This document shows positions 43,091-54,194 of a DNA stretch of 64,000 bases, in pieces. Under the pieces are notes generated by a model, which worked only from the letters and a program-made list of their open reading frames with translations, made no database searches and was not told the DNA's origin. Within the stretch, counting starts at the first letter, position 1; every line of letters begins with the position of its first letter. Made by a program: the position numbers and the translations under genes. The DNA comes from JAFAYN01 sp963733105 (GTDB taxonomy: Bacteria; Gemmatimonadota; Gemmatimonadetes; Longimicrobiales; Longimicrobiaceae): contig CAVTCB010000004.1 in assembly GCA_963733105.1 (NCBI GenBank), positions 124,001 through 188,000 of the forward strand. The letters run 5' to 3'.

Positions 43091-44200
43091 ATGCACGAGG
43101 TGACGACGCCCCAGGGCGGGCTGGAGTGGCTCAACGCCGAGGGACCCAGCTCCGACGTGGTCCTTTCCACCCGGGTGCGACTGGCACGAAACCTTCAAGG
43201 GTTCCGCTTCGGGCTGCGGGCGGGCGAGCAGGACCGGCGTGCCGTCCTGCAGCTCACCCGGGAGGCCGCGGAGTCCATCGACTCCTTCCGCGACGGGAGC
43301 ACGGTGTCCATCCCGTCGCTGGACGCCACGCAGCGGCAGCTCCTGCTGGAGCGGCACCTGGTGAGCAAGGAGCTGGTGGAGGGGAGCGGGGGGAAGCCCC
43401 CGTCGCACGCCGCGCTGATGATGTCGGACCGGGAAGCGCTCAGCGTGATGGTGAACGAGGAGGACCACCTGCGCCTGCAGGGGCTGGTGAGCGGCTTCCG
43501 CCTCCGCGAGGCGTGGACGCTGGTGGACCGGCTGGACGAGGAGCTGGGAGGGCGCGTCCCCTACGCCTTCCACACGGAGTTCGGATATCTTACGTCGTGC
43601 CCGACCAACGTGGGGACGGGGCTCCGGGCCTCGGTGCTGATCCACCTCCCGGGGCTGGTGCTGACGCAGGAGATCGGCAAGGTCCTGCAGGGGATCGCGC
43701 AGGTGGGGCTGACCTTCCGCGGCCTGTACGGCGAGGGGTCGGAGGTGGTGGGGAACTTCTTCCAGATCTCCAACCAGACCACGCTGGGGAAGACGGAGGA
43801 GGACCTGATCGACCACCTCCAGCGGATCGTGCAGCAGGTGGTGCAGTACGAGATGCACGCCCGCACCGTCCTGCTCCGCGACGCGCCGACGGTGATCGAG
43901 GACAAGGTGTGGCGGGCCTACGGGCTCCTGAGGCACGCGCGGTCCATCTCGTTCGAGGAGGTGATGAACCTGCTGAGCGGCGTCAGACTGGGCGTGGGAC
44001 TGAAACTTCTACCGGGACTCAGTGTATACTCGCTCAACCGAATCATGATCTTCGCGCAGGCCGCGCACCTGGAGCAGGTGGCAGGCGGGGTGCTCCCCGC
44101 CGGGGAAGTGGACGTGTACCGCGCGGCCTACGTTCGACGGATCCTGGCCCAGGAGGGGGACCCCTCTCCCGAGGGCGACGAGGGCGAGCTTCCGAGGTAA
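43091..44200 (+). CDS. mcsB: Protein arginine kinase McsB
   Basis: A 369-residue ATP:guanido phosphotransferase-like kinase that phosphorylates arginines in proteins to mark them for ClpC. Conserved segments: LSTRVRLARNLQGFRF, MVNEEDHLRLQGLVSG, TEFGYLTSCPTNVGTGLRASVLIHLPGL, and LLRDAPTVIEDKVWRAYGLLRHARSISFEEVMNLLSGVRLGVGLKLL. It follows mcsA and precedes clpC, as in Firmicutes. The presence in a diderm is noteworthy but not unprecedented. Start ATG is 19 bp after the mcsA stop, with CGGGAGAA upstream. Confidence 0.95.
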   Translation: MHEVTTPQGGLEWLNAEGPSSDVVLSTRVRLARNLQGFRFGLRAGEQDRRAVLQLTREAAESIDSFRDGSTVSIPSLDATQRQLLLERHLVSKELVEGSGGKPPSHAALMMSDREALSVMVNEEDHLRLQGLVSGFRLREAWTLVDRLDEELGGRVPYAFHTEFGYLTSCPTNVGTGLRASVLIHLPGLVLTQEIGKVLQGIAQVGLTFRGLYGEGSEVVGNFFQISNQTTLGKTEEDLIDHLQRIVQQVVQYEMHARTVLLRDAPTVIEDKVWRAYGLLRHARSISFEEVMNLLSGVRLGVGLKLLPGLSVYSLNRIMIFAQAAHLEQVAGGVLPAGEVDVYRAAYVRRILAQEGDPSPEGDEGELPR

Positions 44201-44243
44201 CCGGCCTTCTCGCAACACGGAAGTCGCGACACGAAAGGGCACC

Positions 44244-46736
<2,493 letters not shown>

Positions 46737-46737
<1 letters not shown>

Positions 46738-49214
46738 TGTCCCCACAACTCAGCTGGACGAGGAGGGCCGCGGTTTCCGCGGCCCTCCTCGGACTCGTTT
46801 TGCTCGGCGCGGGCCACGCTCCCGCGCACGCCCAGGACCCGGCCGCCCCCGCCGCGGCCCCGCAGGCGAGCGCCGTGATCGACTCGGTGCTGGTGCGCGG
46901 GAGCCGGCGGGTCACGGAGCCGGCCATCCGCGCCACCTCCGGGCTCCGGCCCGGGGCGACGGTGCGGAGCACCGACGTCCAGGCGGCCATCCGGCGGCTG
47001 ATGGCCACCGGGAACTTCGAGTCGGTGGAGATCCTCTCCCGCGGCGAGCCCCCCGCGCCGGTGACGCTGGTGCTCCAGGTGACGGAGCGCCCGCTGGTGG
47101 CGTCGGTCGACTTCCGCGGGCTGGAGAGCGTGTCCGCGAAGACGGTGCGCGACACGGTGGGGATCAAGGAGAACCAGCCCCTGAACCCGGCGCAGGTGGT
47201 GCGGACGGAGGAGATGATCCGCGACCTCCTCGCCAAGCAGGGGCTCCAGGTGGCCTCCATCGACACCTCGCTCACCCCGGTGAGGGAGCCGGCGGGCGCG
47301 TACCGCCTGACCTTCAACGTGCGGGAGGGGAACCGGCTCGCCCTGGCCGACATCGACTTCCGGGGGAACACCGCGTTCGCGGACGACGCCCTCCAGGACG
47401 CGATGAAGACCAAGGAGGAGGGGTTCCTCTGGTTCCGCTCCGGGAAGTTCGACCGCGAGACGTTCCGCACCGACCTCCGGGAGCGGCTCCCGAAGTTCTA
47501 CGGCGAGCGCGGGTACATCGACTTCGCGGTCCTCTCGGACACGCTGATCGTGGACCCGCAGAGCGGGAAGAGCCGCCTCCAGGTGGAGGTGTCGGAGGGG
47601 CCGCAGTACCGGCTCGGCGAGTTCCGCATCGAGGGGAACTCCCGCTTCCCCACGGAGGAGGTCCGCCGGCTCTACACGGTGGAGCGGCGCTCGGTGCTCG
47701 GGCTCCCCTTCGGCGGGGGCGGCGAGCGCTCCAGCGGCGAGGTGTTCAACCGCGCGGCGCTGGACGCCGCGACGGGCGAGCTGCGCCGGATGTACAGCAA
47801 CGAGGGGTACCTGTACGCGGACGTGCAGCCGGTCATCCGGCGCGTGGCGGCGACGGCCCCGGGGCAGCCCCCGGTGGTGGACGTCACCTGGGCGATCTCG
47901 GAGCGGCAGCCGTTCTACGTGAACCGCGTGGCCATCGAGGGGAACACCCGCACCCACGAGTCGGTGATCCGCGAGCGCCTCCTGGTGCTCCCGGGCGACG
48001 TGTACAACGAGGAGCGGCTGATCGCCAGCTACACCAGCATCGGGGCGCTCGGCTACTTCGAGACCCCGATGGAGACCCCGGACATCGACCCGAACCCGGA
48101 GACGGGGACGGTGGACATCACCTTCCGGGTGAAGGAGAAGCAGACCGGGAACATCAACTTCGGGACCTCGTTCGGCGGGAGCTACGCCGGGCAGGCCGGT
48201 GGGATCACGGCGTTCCTGGGGTACACCGAGCCCAACCTCTTCGGGCAGGGGAAGCAGGCCAACCTGCGGGCGGAGTACGGGCCGGGGCGGAAGAGCTTCG
48301 AGGCGGCGTACACGGACCCGGCGATCTTCGGGTCGCGGAACTCCGGGAGCTTCTCGCTGTTCCACACGGGCGACCGCTTCCTGAACTTCGGGAACGTGCG
48401 GCGCAACCGGACCGGTGGGGCGGTGCAGTACGGCTTCCCCGTCCCGGGGCTCTACCGGACGCGCGCCTTCCTGGGGTACTCCCTCTCGCAGACGGCGTAC
48501 TTCGGCCCGAACGACGAGGACTGCGCCCCCGAGTCCACCGAGATCGAGTGCCTGGACGACGCCACGGCGAGCTCCCTGTCGCTGGCGTTCACCCGCGACA
48601 CCAAGAGCCACCCGCTCTTCCCGGTGTCGGGGACGCGGCAGACGCTCTCGCTGGAGCAGACGGGCGGGGTGCTGGGCGGCGACGGGAGCTTCCAGAAGGC
48701 CTCCACCGAGGCGGAGTGGTGGGTCCCGGTGGGCCGGCTCGGCGGGAGCCAGCCGGGGCAGCGGCCGGTCCGGCTGGCGCTGGGCCTCCAGGCCCGCGCC
48801 GGGACCATCTTCGGGGACGCGTCGCTCTTCCCCTTCGAGCAGTACTACGCGGGCGGGACTCGGCTCCCGAGCCAGCCTCTCCGCGGGTACAAGGACGCGG
48901 CGATCAACGCGCTCGGCTTCGACGAGAGCTGCCAGGGGCAGTTCCGGCTGGAGTGCCTGGGCAACTCCTACTTCACGGTGTCGGCGGAGTACGCGGTCCG
49001 CATCAGCGACCAGCTCTCGGTGTCCGCCTTCGCCGACGCGGGGAACGTGTGGCGGAGCGCGGAGCAGTTCAACCCGACGCGCCTCTACCGGGGCGCGGGG
49101 GTCGGGGGGACGGTGGTCACCCCCTTCGGGCCGATCGGGCTCGACCTCGCCTACGGGTTCGACAAGCCGAACCCGGGGTGGGAGGTCCACTTCAAGTTCG
49201 GCCAGGGTTTCTGA
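46737..49214 (+). CDS. bamA: Outer-membrane protein assembly factor BamA
   Basis: An 825-residue outer-membrane protein. A signal peptide (cleavage near AHAQ) is followed by five POTRA domains (for example VDSVLVRGSRRVTEPAIRATSGLRPGATVRSTDVQ, VASVDFRGLESVSAKTVRDTVGIKENQPLN and FYVNRVAIEGNTRTHESVIRERLLVLPGDVYNEERL), then a C-terminal barrel ending DLAYGFDKPNPGWEVHFKFGQGF with the terminal Phe. BamA inserts barrel proteins into the outer membrane. The ATG overlaps the clpC stop by one base; a GTG at 46734 is an alternative. It precedes skp, as in many diderms. Confidence 0.96.
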
Positions 49215-49237
49215 CACTTCCACGGAGCATTCGCAAA

Positions 49238-49828
49238 ATGAAGCGTTTTCTGTCCGTCAGCGGTCTGCTGACGCTGGCCCTCCTGGCGGGGGGAACCGCG
49301 TCCGCCGGGGCGCAGGCCACCAAGATCGGGTACGTGGACGCGGATCGGGCCCTCTCGGGAGTTCCGGCCCTCGCCCAGGCGCAGCAGGCGTTCCAGACCG
49401 CCGCGGCGGCGTTCGAGGCCCGCAGGGACTCGCTGGCCCGGCAGTTCCAGCCCATGCAGCAGGCGTTCCAGAACCTGCCGGTGACCACCACCGCGGAGCG
49501 GCGCCAGCAGGAGCAGCAGCGGCTGCAGGCCACCGAGCAGCAGTTCTCGGAGCGGCTCAGGCCCCTGGAGGAGACCGCACGGCAGCGGCGGGACGCACTG
49601 CAGGCCGCGGTGCAGCCGTACCTGGAGCGGATTCCCCAGCTCGTGGAGCAGATCCGCCGCGAGCAGGGCTACGGCATGATCTTCAGCTCCGAGGCCGGGC
49701 TGATGGCCGCCGACCCGGCGCTGGACCTGACCGACACGCTCCGGCAGCGGCTCCTCGCGGCGCCCCCCGCGGCGGGGCAGGCGACGGCGCCGGCGCGGCC
49801 GCAGACGACGCCCCCGACGCGTCCGTAA
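49238..49828 (+). CDS. skp: OmpH/Skp family periplasmic chaperone
   Basis: A 196-residue periplasmic chaperone. A signal peptide (residues 1-25, cleavage near AGAQ) is followed by the beta-strand opening KIGYVDADRALSGVPALAQAQ and a long coiled coil (AFEARRDSLARQFQPMQQAFQNL, ERRQQEQQRLQATEQQFSERLRPLEETARQRRDALQAAVQPYLERIPQLVEQIRREQGYGMIFSSEAGLMA). The final part (APPAAGQATAPARPQTTPPTRP) is low-complexity. Skp holds unfolded outer-membrane proteins for BamA, encoded just upstream (23 bp gap). A hairpin follows the gene. Confidence 0.92.
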   Translation: MKRFLSVSGLLTLALLAGGTASAGAQATKIGYVDADRALSGVPALAQAQQAFQTAAAAFEARRDSLARQFQPMQQAFQNLPVTTTAERRQQEQQRLQATEQQFSERLRPLEETARQRRDALQAAVQPYLERIPQLVEQIRREQGYGMIFSSEAGLMAADPALDLTDTLRQRLLAAPPAAGQATAPARPQTTPPTRP

Positions 49829-49854
49829 CCGATCCCGGGCTTCCCGCCCGGCCT

Positions 49855-49885
49855 GTGCCTGCGGTCCCCACGGGGCCGCAGGCAC
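49855..49885 (+). terminator. Hairpin between skp and lpxD
   Basis: Stem GTGCCTGCGG (49855-49864) with CCGCAGGCAC (49876-49885), an inner CCCC/GGGG extension, then GTTTCTATT. The T-tract is weak, so this may attenuate rather than fully terminate. Confidence 0.55.
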
Positions 49886-49910
49886 GTTTCTATTCCACCC
49901 CCGAGAACGC

Positions 49911-50960
49911 ATGCCGCAGCTGACCGTCTCCGAGATCGCCCGCCTGGTGGGCGGCGAGGTCCAGGGCGACGCCGGGCGCCCGATCCGCGGGGTGGCGGCG
50001 CTCGACGCCGCCGGTCCGGGTGACCTGTCCTTCGTTGCCAACCCCCGCTACCTCCCGTATCTTCATGCGTCCTCGGCCGGCGCCGTGCTCGTGGCGCGGG
50101 GCCTGGACGCCGAGGTGCCGGCCGGCGCCGCGGCGATCCGCGTGGCCGACCCGCACGCCGCGCTGGCGCTGGTGCTCCCGGTGCTCTACCCGGAGGAGCC
50201 CGCGCCCCCCGGAGTCCACCCCACCGCGGTGGTGGGGGAGGACGCGGAGATCGGCGAGGGGGCGAGCGTGGGCGCGTACGCGGTCGTCGGCCGCGGGGTG
50301 CGGATCGGCGCCCGCGCCCGCATCGGCGCACAGACGGTGGTGGGGGACGGGTGCGCCGTGGGGGCCGACTCGGTCCTGCACCCGCACGTGACGCTGTACC
50401 GCGGGGTGACGGTGGGCGAGCGCTGCACGGTGCACGCGGGGACTCGCCTGGGGGCGGACGGCTTCGGCTACGCCTTCGTGGACGGGGCGCACCGGAAGGT
50501 CCCGCAGGTGGGCGGGTGCCGCATCGAGGACGACGTGGAGATCGGCGCCAACACCACCATCGACCGCGGCTCGGTGGGCGACACCGTGGTGGGGCGGGGG
50601 ACCAAGATCGACAACCTGGTGCAGGTGGGGCACAACTGCCGCATCGGGCGCCACGTGATCGTGGTCTCGCAGGTGGGGATCTCCGGGAGCACCACGGTGG
50701 GCGACTACGCGGTGCTGGGCGGGCAGGCCGGGGTGCAGGGGCACATCACCATCGGCGCGGGCGCGCGGGTGGGCGGCCAGGCCGGGGTGATCGGCGACGT
50801 GGCCGCGGGGGAGACGGTCTCCGGGTACCCCGCCCGGCCGCACCGGGAGGCGATGCGCACGAGCGCGCTGGTGCTGCGCCTCCCCGAGCTGGTGAAGACG
50901 GTCCGCCGCCTGGAGCGGGCGGTGTTCGGACGGGACGGGACGGAACCCAAGCAGGACTAA
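49911..50960 (+). CDS. lpxD: UDP-3-O-acylglucosamine N-acyltransferase
   Basis: A 349-residue acyltransferase, the third step of lipid A synthesis. An N-terminal uridine-binding domain (residues 1-100, with IRGVAALDAAGPGDLSFVANPRYL) leads to a left-handed beta helix of hexapeptide repeats (for example AEIGEGASVGAYAVVGRGVRIGARARIGAQTVVG) and the catalytic His region in LVQVGHNCRIGRHVIV. The C-terminal helix (SALVLRLPELVKTVRRLERAVFG) is typical. It heads the lpxD-lpxC/fabZ-lpxA run. Confidence 0.96.
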   Translation: MPQLTVSEIARLVGGEVQGDAGRPIRGVAALDAAGPGDLSFVANPRYLPYLHASSAGAVLVARGLDAEVPAGAAAIRVADPHAALALVLPVLYPEEPAPPGVHPTAVVGEDAEIGEGASVGAYAVVGRGVRIGARARIGAQTVVGDGCAVGADSVLHPHVTLYRGVTVGERCTVHAGTRLGADGFGYAFVDGAHRKVPQVGGCRIEDDVEIGANTTIDRGSVGDTVVGRGTKIDNLVQVGHNCRIGRHVIVVSQVGISGSTTVGDYAVLGGQAGVQGHITIGAGARVGGQAGVIGDVAAGETVSGYPARPHREAMRTSALVLRLPELVKTVRRLERAVFGRDGTEPKQD

Positions 50961-50989
50961 CCCGCTGCCGCAGCGGTTCACGCATACGG

Positions 50990-52279
50990 ATGAGCACGCC
51001 GAGACAGAACACGATCGGGGGAGCCCGCGAGACCGAGGGAGTGGGCCTCCACACGGGGGCGCAGGCCCGGGTCCGCTTCCTCCCCGCGCCGGTGCACACC
51101 GGGGTGGTCTTCCGCCGCACCGACCTCCCGGGGAGCCCGGTGGTCCCGGCGCAGGTGGCGCACGTGGTGGACACCGACCGGGGGACCACCCTGGGGATCG
51201 GGGAGGCGCGGGTCCACACCGTGGAGCACCTCCTTTCCGCCGTGGTGGCGCTGGGGATCGACAACCTGGTGGTGGAGCTGGACGCCCACGAGCCCCCGTC
51301 GGGGGACGGGAGCGCGCGGCTCTTCTTCGACCTGCTGCAGGGCGCGGGGGTGGAGGAGCAGGACGCCCCGGCGCGCGTGCTCGCCGTGGACGGGCCCTTC
51401 TCGGTGAAGGACAAGGTGGCCAGCTACGTGGTGGCCCCCTCGGCCGACTACCGGGTGTCCACGGCCATCGAGTTCGACCACCCGCTGGTGCGGCGCCAGT
51501 TCGGCACCTTCCGCATCGACGCGGAGAGCTTCGGGACGGAGATCGCCCCGGCGCGCACCTTCTGCTTCGAGCACGAGGTGGCGGCGCTCCGCGAGCGCGG
51601 GCTGGCGCAGGGGGGGACGGTGGAGAACGCCGTGGTCCTCTCCGAGACCGGGGTGGTGGAGGGGACCGAGCTGCGCTACCCGGACGAGTTCGTCCGCCAC
51701 AAGACGCTGGACGTGGTGGGCGACCTGGCGCTGGTGGGCGCCCGCCTGGCCGCGCACGTGGTGGCCGAGAAGCCGGGGCACCGCGGCAACGTGGCGCTGG
51801 CGAAGGAGCTGGTGTCGCGCGCGGAGAAGAAGGCCCTGTCGCGCCCCATCCTGAGCGTCGAGCAGATCATCCAGTACCTCCCGCACCGCTATCCCTTCCT
51901 CCTGGTGGACCGGGTGGTGGAGTTCGAGGAGCGGAAGCGGATCGTGGGGCTCAAGAACGTCACCATCAACGAGCCGTTCTTCGTCGGCCACTTCCCCGGC
52001 CGGCCGGTGATGCCGGGGGTGCTCATCATCGAGGCCATGGCCCAGGTGGGCGGCCTCCTGGTGCTGGAGGCGATGGAGAACCTCGAGGACAAGATCGTCT
52101 ACTTCATGTCGCTGGACAACGTGAAATGGCGCCGCCCCGTCACCCCGGGCGACCAGATCCGCTTCGAGGTGGAGGTCCTGCAGATCCGCGGGGCCACCTG
52201 CCGGATGAAGGGGGTGGGGACCGTGGACGGGGTCGTGGTCGCCGAAGCGGAGATGATGGCCCGTGTCGTCGACCGCTGA
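50990..52279 (+). CDS. Bifunctional LpxC-FabZ fusion (UDP-3-O-acyl-GlcNAc deacetylase / 3-hydroxyacyl-ACP dehydratase)
   Basis: A 429-residue fusion. Residues 1-280 are LpxC: TIGGARETEGVGLHTGAQARVRFLPA, zinc-binding HTVEHLLSAVVALGIDNLVVEL, SGDGSARLFFDLL, and FVRHKTLDVVGDLALVG with HRGNVALAKEL. Residues about 285-429 are FabZ: ILSVEQIIQYLPHRYPFLLVDRVVEFE and the active-site VGHFPGRPVMPGVLIIEAMAQVGG. LpxC commits UDP-GlcNAc to lipid A; FabZ dehydrates 3-hydroxyacyl-ACP for fatty acid synthesis, so the fusion links the two uses of 3-hydroxyacyl-ACP. It is known in Bacteroidota. The ATG is 29 bp after lpxD. Confidence 0.95.
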   Translation: MSTPRQNTIGGARETEGVGLHTGAQARVRFLPAPVHTGVVFRRTDLPGSPVVPAQVAHVVDTDRGTTLGIGEARVHTVEHLLSAVVALGIDNLVVELDAHEPPSGDGSARLFFDLLQGAGVEEQDAPARVLAVDGPFSVKDKVASYVVAPSADYRVSTAIEFDHPLVRRQFGTFRIDAESFGTEIAPARTFCFEHEVAALRERGLAQGGTVENAVVLSETGVVEGTELRYPDEFVRHKTLDVVGDLALVGARLAAHVVAEKPGHRGNVALAKELVSRAEKKALSRPILSVEQIIQYLPHRYPFLLVDRVVEFEERKRIVGLKNVTINEPFFVGHFPGRPVMPGVLIIEAMAQVGGLLVLEAMENLEDKIVYFMSLDNVKWRRPVTPGDQIRFEVEVLQIRGATCRMKGVGTVDGVVVAEAEMMARVVDR

Positions 52280-52289
52280 GAGCCGCGCC

Positions 52290-53084
52290 ATGGTGCTCCC
52301 TCCCGGCCGGGGCGTGCAGATCCACCCCACCGCCCTCGTGGACCCCGCCGCGGAGCTGGGCGAGGGCGTCGTCGTGGGCCCCTTCTCCGTCGTCGGCCCC
52401 GAGGTCAAGATCGGGGCGGGGACGCAGGTGGGCGCCCACGTGGTGATCGAGGCGGACACCACCATCGGCGCGGAGTGCGTGCTCTTCACCGGCGCGGTGC
52501 TGGGGACGGCGCCCCAGGACCTCAAGTACCGGGGGGAGCCCACCCGCCTGGAGGTGGGGGACCGCACCACCATCCGCGAGTACGCCACGCTGAACCGCGG
52601 CACGGCGGCCACCGGGGTGACCACGGTGGGGAGCGACTGCCTCCTGATGTCGTACGTGCACGTGGCGCACGACTGCCGGATCGGGGACCACGTGATCCTC
52701 TCCAACGCCGTGAACATGGCGGGGCACGTGGCGATCGAGGACTGGGTGATCGTCGGCGGGATGACGCCGATCCACCAGTTCGTCCGGATCGGGCAGCACG
52801 CCTTCGTGGGCGGGCAGTCGCGCATCGCCAAGGACGTCCCCCCCTACGTCAAGGCGGCGGGGATCCCGCTCCAGCTCTACGGGCTGAACTCGGTGGGGCT
52901 CCAGCGGCGCGGCTTCTCCGAGGAGGTGCGGCGCGAGCTGAAGCGCGCCTACCGGCTCTTCTTCGCCTCGGCGCACAACACCACCCAGGCGCTGGCGCGC
53001 GCCCGGGAGGAGCTGCGCGCCATCCCGGAGGTGGAGAGCTTCCTGGCCTTCTTCGAGCGCAGCGAGCGCGGGGTGTCGGTTTGA
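52290..53084 (+). CDS. lpxA: UDP-N-acetylglucosamine acyltransferase
   Basis: A 264-residue trimeric acyltransferase, first step of lipid A. Hexapeptide repeats start at QIHPTALVDPAAELGEGVVVGPFSVVGPEVKIGAGTQVGAHVVIEADTTIGAECV. The catalytic His lies in LMSYVHVAHDCRIGDHVI. The C-terminal region NSVGLQRRGFSEEVRRELKRAYRLFF is conserved. An in-frame GTG at 52263 overlaps the preceding gene by 17 bp and is an alternative start. A TTGA overlap joins it to the next gene. Confidence 0.95.
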   Translation: MVLPPGRGVQIHPTALVDPAAELGEGVVVGPFSVVGPEVKIGAGTQVGAHVVIEADTTIGAECVLFTGAVLGTAPQDLKYRGEPTRLEVGDRTTIREYATLNRGTAATGVTTVGSDCLLMSYVHVAHDCRIGDHVILSNAVNMAGHVAIEDWVIVGGMTPIHQFVRIGQHAFVGGQSRIAKDVPPYVKAAGIPLQLYGLNSVGLQRRGFSEEVRRELKRAYRLFFASAHNTTQALARAREELRAIPEVESFLAFFERSERGVSV

Positions 53085-54076
53085 GCCGCGCGCCGCTCCC
53101 CGTGGGGGTGGTGGGGGTGGGGAGCCTGGGGTTCCACCACGCCCGCATCCTGCGCGACGTGGCGGGCGCGGAGATGGCGGGGGTGTTCGACGCCGACCCG
53201 GCGCGCGCGGCTCGCGTGAGCGAGGAGCTGGGGGTGCGGGCCTTCGCCTCGCTGGACGAGCTGCTGGGGCGCGTGGAGGCGGCGGTGGTGGCCGTCCCCA
53301 CCACCGACCACGCGACGGTGGCGCTGGCGGCGCTGGAGCGCGGGGTGCACCTCCTGATCGAGAAGCCGATCGCCTCCACGCTGGAGGAGGCGGACCGCAT
53401 CGTGGCGGCCGCGGACGCGGCGGGGGTGACGGTGGCGACCGGGCACGTGGAGCGCTTCAACGGCGCCCTGCGGGCCTGCGAGCCGTACCTGGACGGGCCG
53501 CGCTTCATCGAGTCGCACCGGCTGGCGCCCTTCGCTCCGCGCGGGGTGGACGTGGCCGTGGTGCTGGACCTGATGATCCACGACATCGACCTGGTGCTGA
53601 GCCTCACGCGCACCCCCGTCTCGTCGGTGAGCGCGGTGGGGGTCCCCATCCTCACCCCCAACGTGGACATCGCCAACGCGCGCCTGGAGTTCGAGGACGG
53701 CGCGGTGGCCAACATCACCGCCAGCCGCGTCTCCATGGAGCGGACGCGGAAGATCCGCTTCTTCCAGCCGTCGGGGTACGTGAGCCTGGACCTGGCGAAG
53801 GGGACGGGGGAGTTCCTCCGCCTGCGCCGCGACGCGGGGGCGCTCCTGACGTCGGAGGGGCTCGCCGGGCTCTCGCTGGACCGGGTGGTGGAGCGCGTGG
53901 AGCTGGCCGGGGACGGTGCGGAGCCGCTCCGCTGCGAGCTGGAAGCGTTCGTGCGCGCGGTGCGCGGGGAGGCCGCCACCGTGGTGAGCGGCCACGACGG
54001 CCGGCGGGCGCTGGCCGTCGCGCTGGAGATCATGCAGAGGATCGAGCACCATGTTGCCGGGTGGCAGACCGCGTAA
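53081..54076 (+). CDS. Gfo/Idh/MocA family oxidoreductase between lpxA and lpxB
   Basis: A 331-residue NAD(P)-dependent dehydrogenase. The N-terminal Rossmann domain has VGVVGVGSLGFHHARILRDVAGAEMAGVFD (GxGxxG-like), then VPTTDHATVALAALERGVHLLIEKPIAS, the conserved EKP motif with its catalytic Lys. The C-terminal domain has VMLDLMIHDIDLVL (HDID). Its position between lpxA and lpxB matches GnnA of Acidithiobacillus, which oxidises UDP-GlcNAc at C3 for amide-linked lipid A. The partner transaminase GnnB is absent here, so the role is uncertain. TTG start by overlap. Confidence 0.85.
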   Translation: MSRAPLPVGVVGVGSLGFHHARILRDVAGAEMAGVFDADPARAARVSEELGVRAFASLDELLGRVEAAVVAVPTTDHATVALAALERGVHLLIEKPIASTLEEADRIVAAADAAGVTVATGHVERFNGALRACEPYLDGPRFIESHRLAPFAPRGVDVAVVLDLMIHDIDLVLSLTRTPVSSVSAVGVPILTPNVDIANARLEFEDGAVANITASRVSMERTRKIRFFQPSGYVSLDLAKGTGEFLRLRRDAGALLTSEGLAGLSLDRVVERVELAGDGAEPLRCELEAFVRAVRGEAATVVSGHDGRRALAVALEIMQRIEHHVAGWQTA

Positions 54077-54194
54077 GAAGCCGCGCGCGAGCGTGACGGG
54101 CGGGACTCCGCCCCCGCCCATCTCGCGCCTCCTCGTCCTCCTGGTCGTGGTGCTCGCCGCGGTCTGGTTCCTGATGCGCCAGGCCGGCTTTTGA
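54051..54194 (+). CDS. Small membrane peptide between the oxidoreductase and lpxB
   Basis: A 47-residue frame starting ATG at 54051: a basic, Pro-rich N-terminus (LPGGRPRKKPRAS, then TPPPPISR) and a hydrophobic helix LLVLLVVVLAAVWFLM, ending RQAGF. It overlaps the oxidoreductase gene by 26 bp and its stop TGA overlaps the lpxB TTG start (TTGA). The sequence filling an otherwise tight operon and the clear single transmembrane segment support a real gene. No homolog is known to me. Confidence 0.65.
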   Translation: MLPGGRPRKKPRASVTGGTPPPPISRLLVLLVVVLAAVWFLMRQAGF

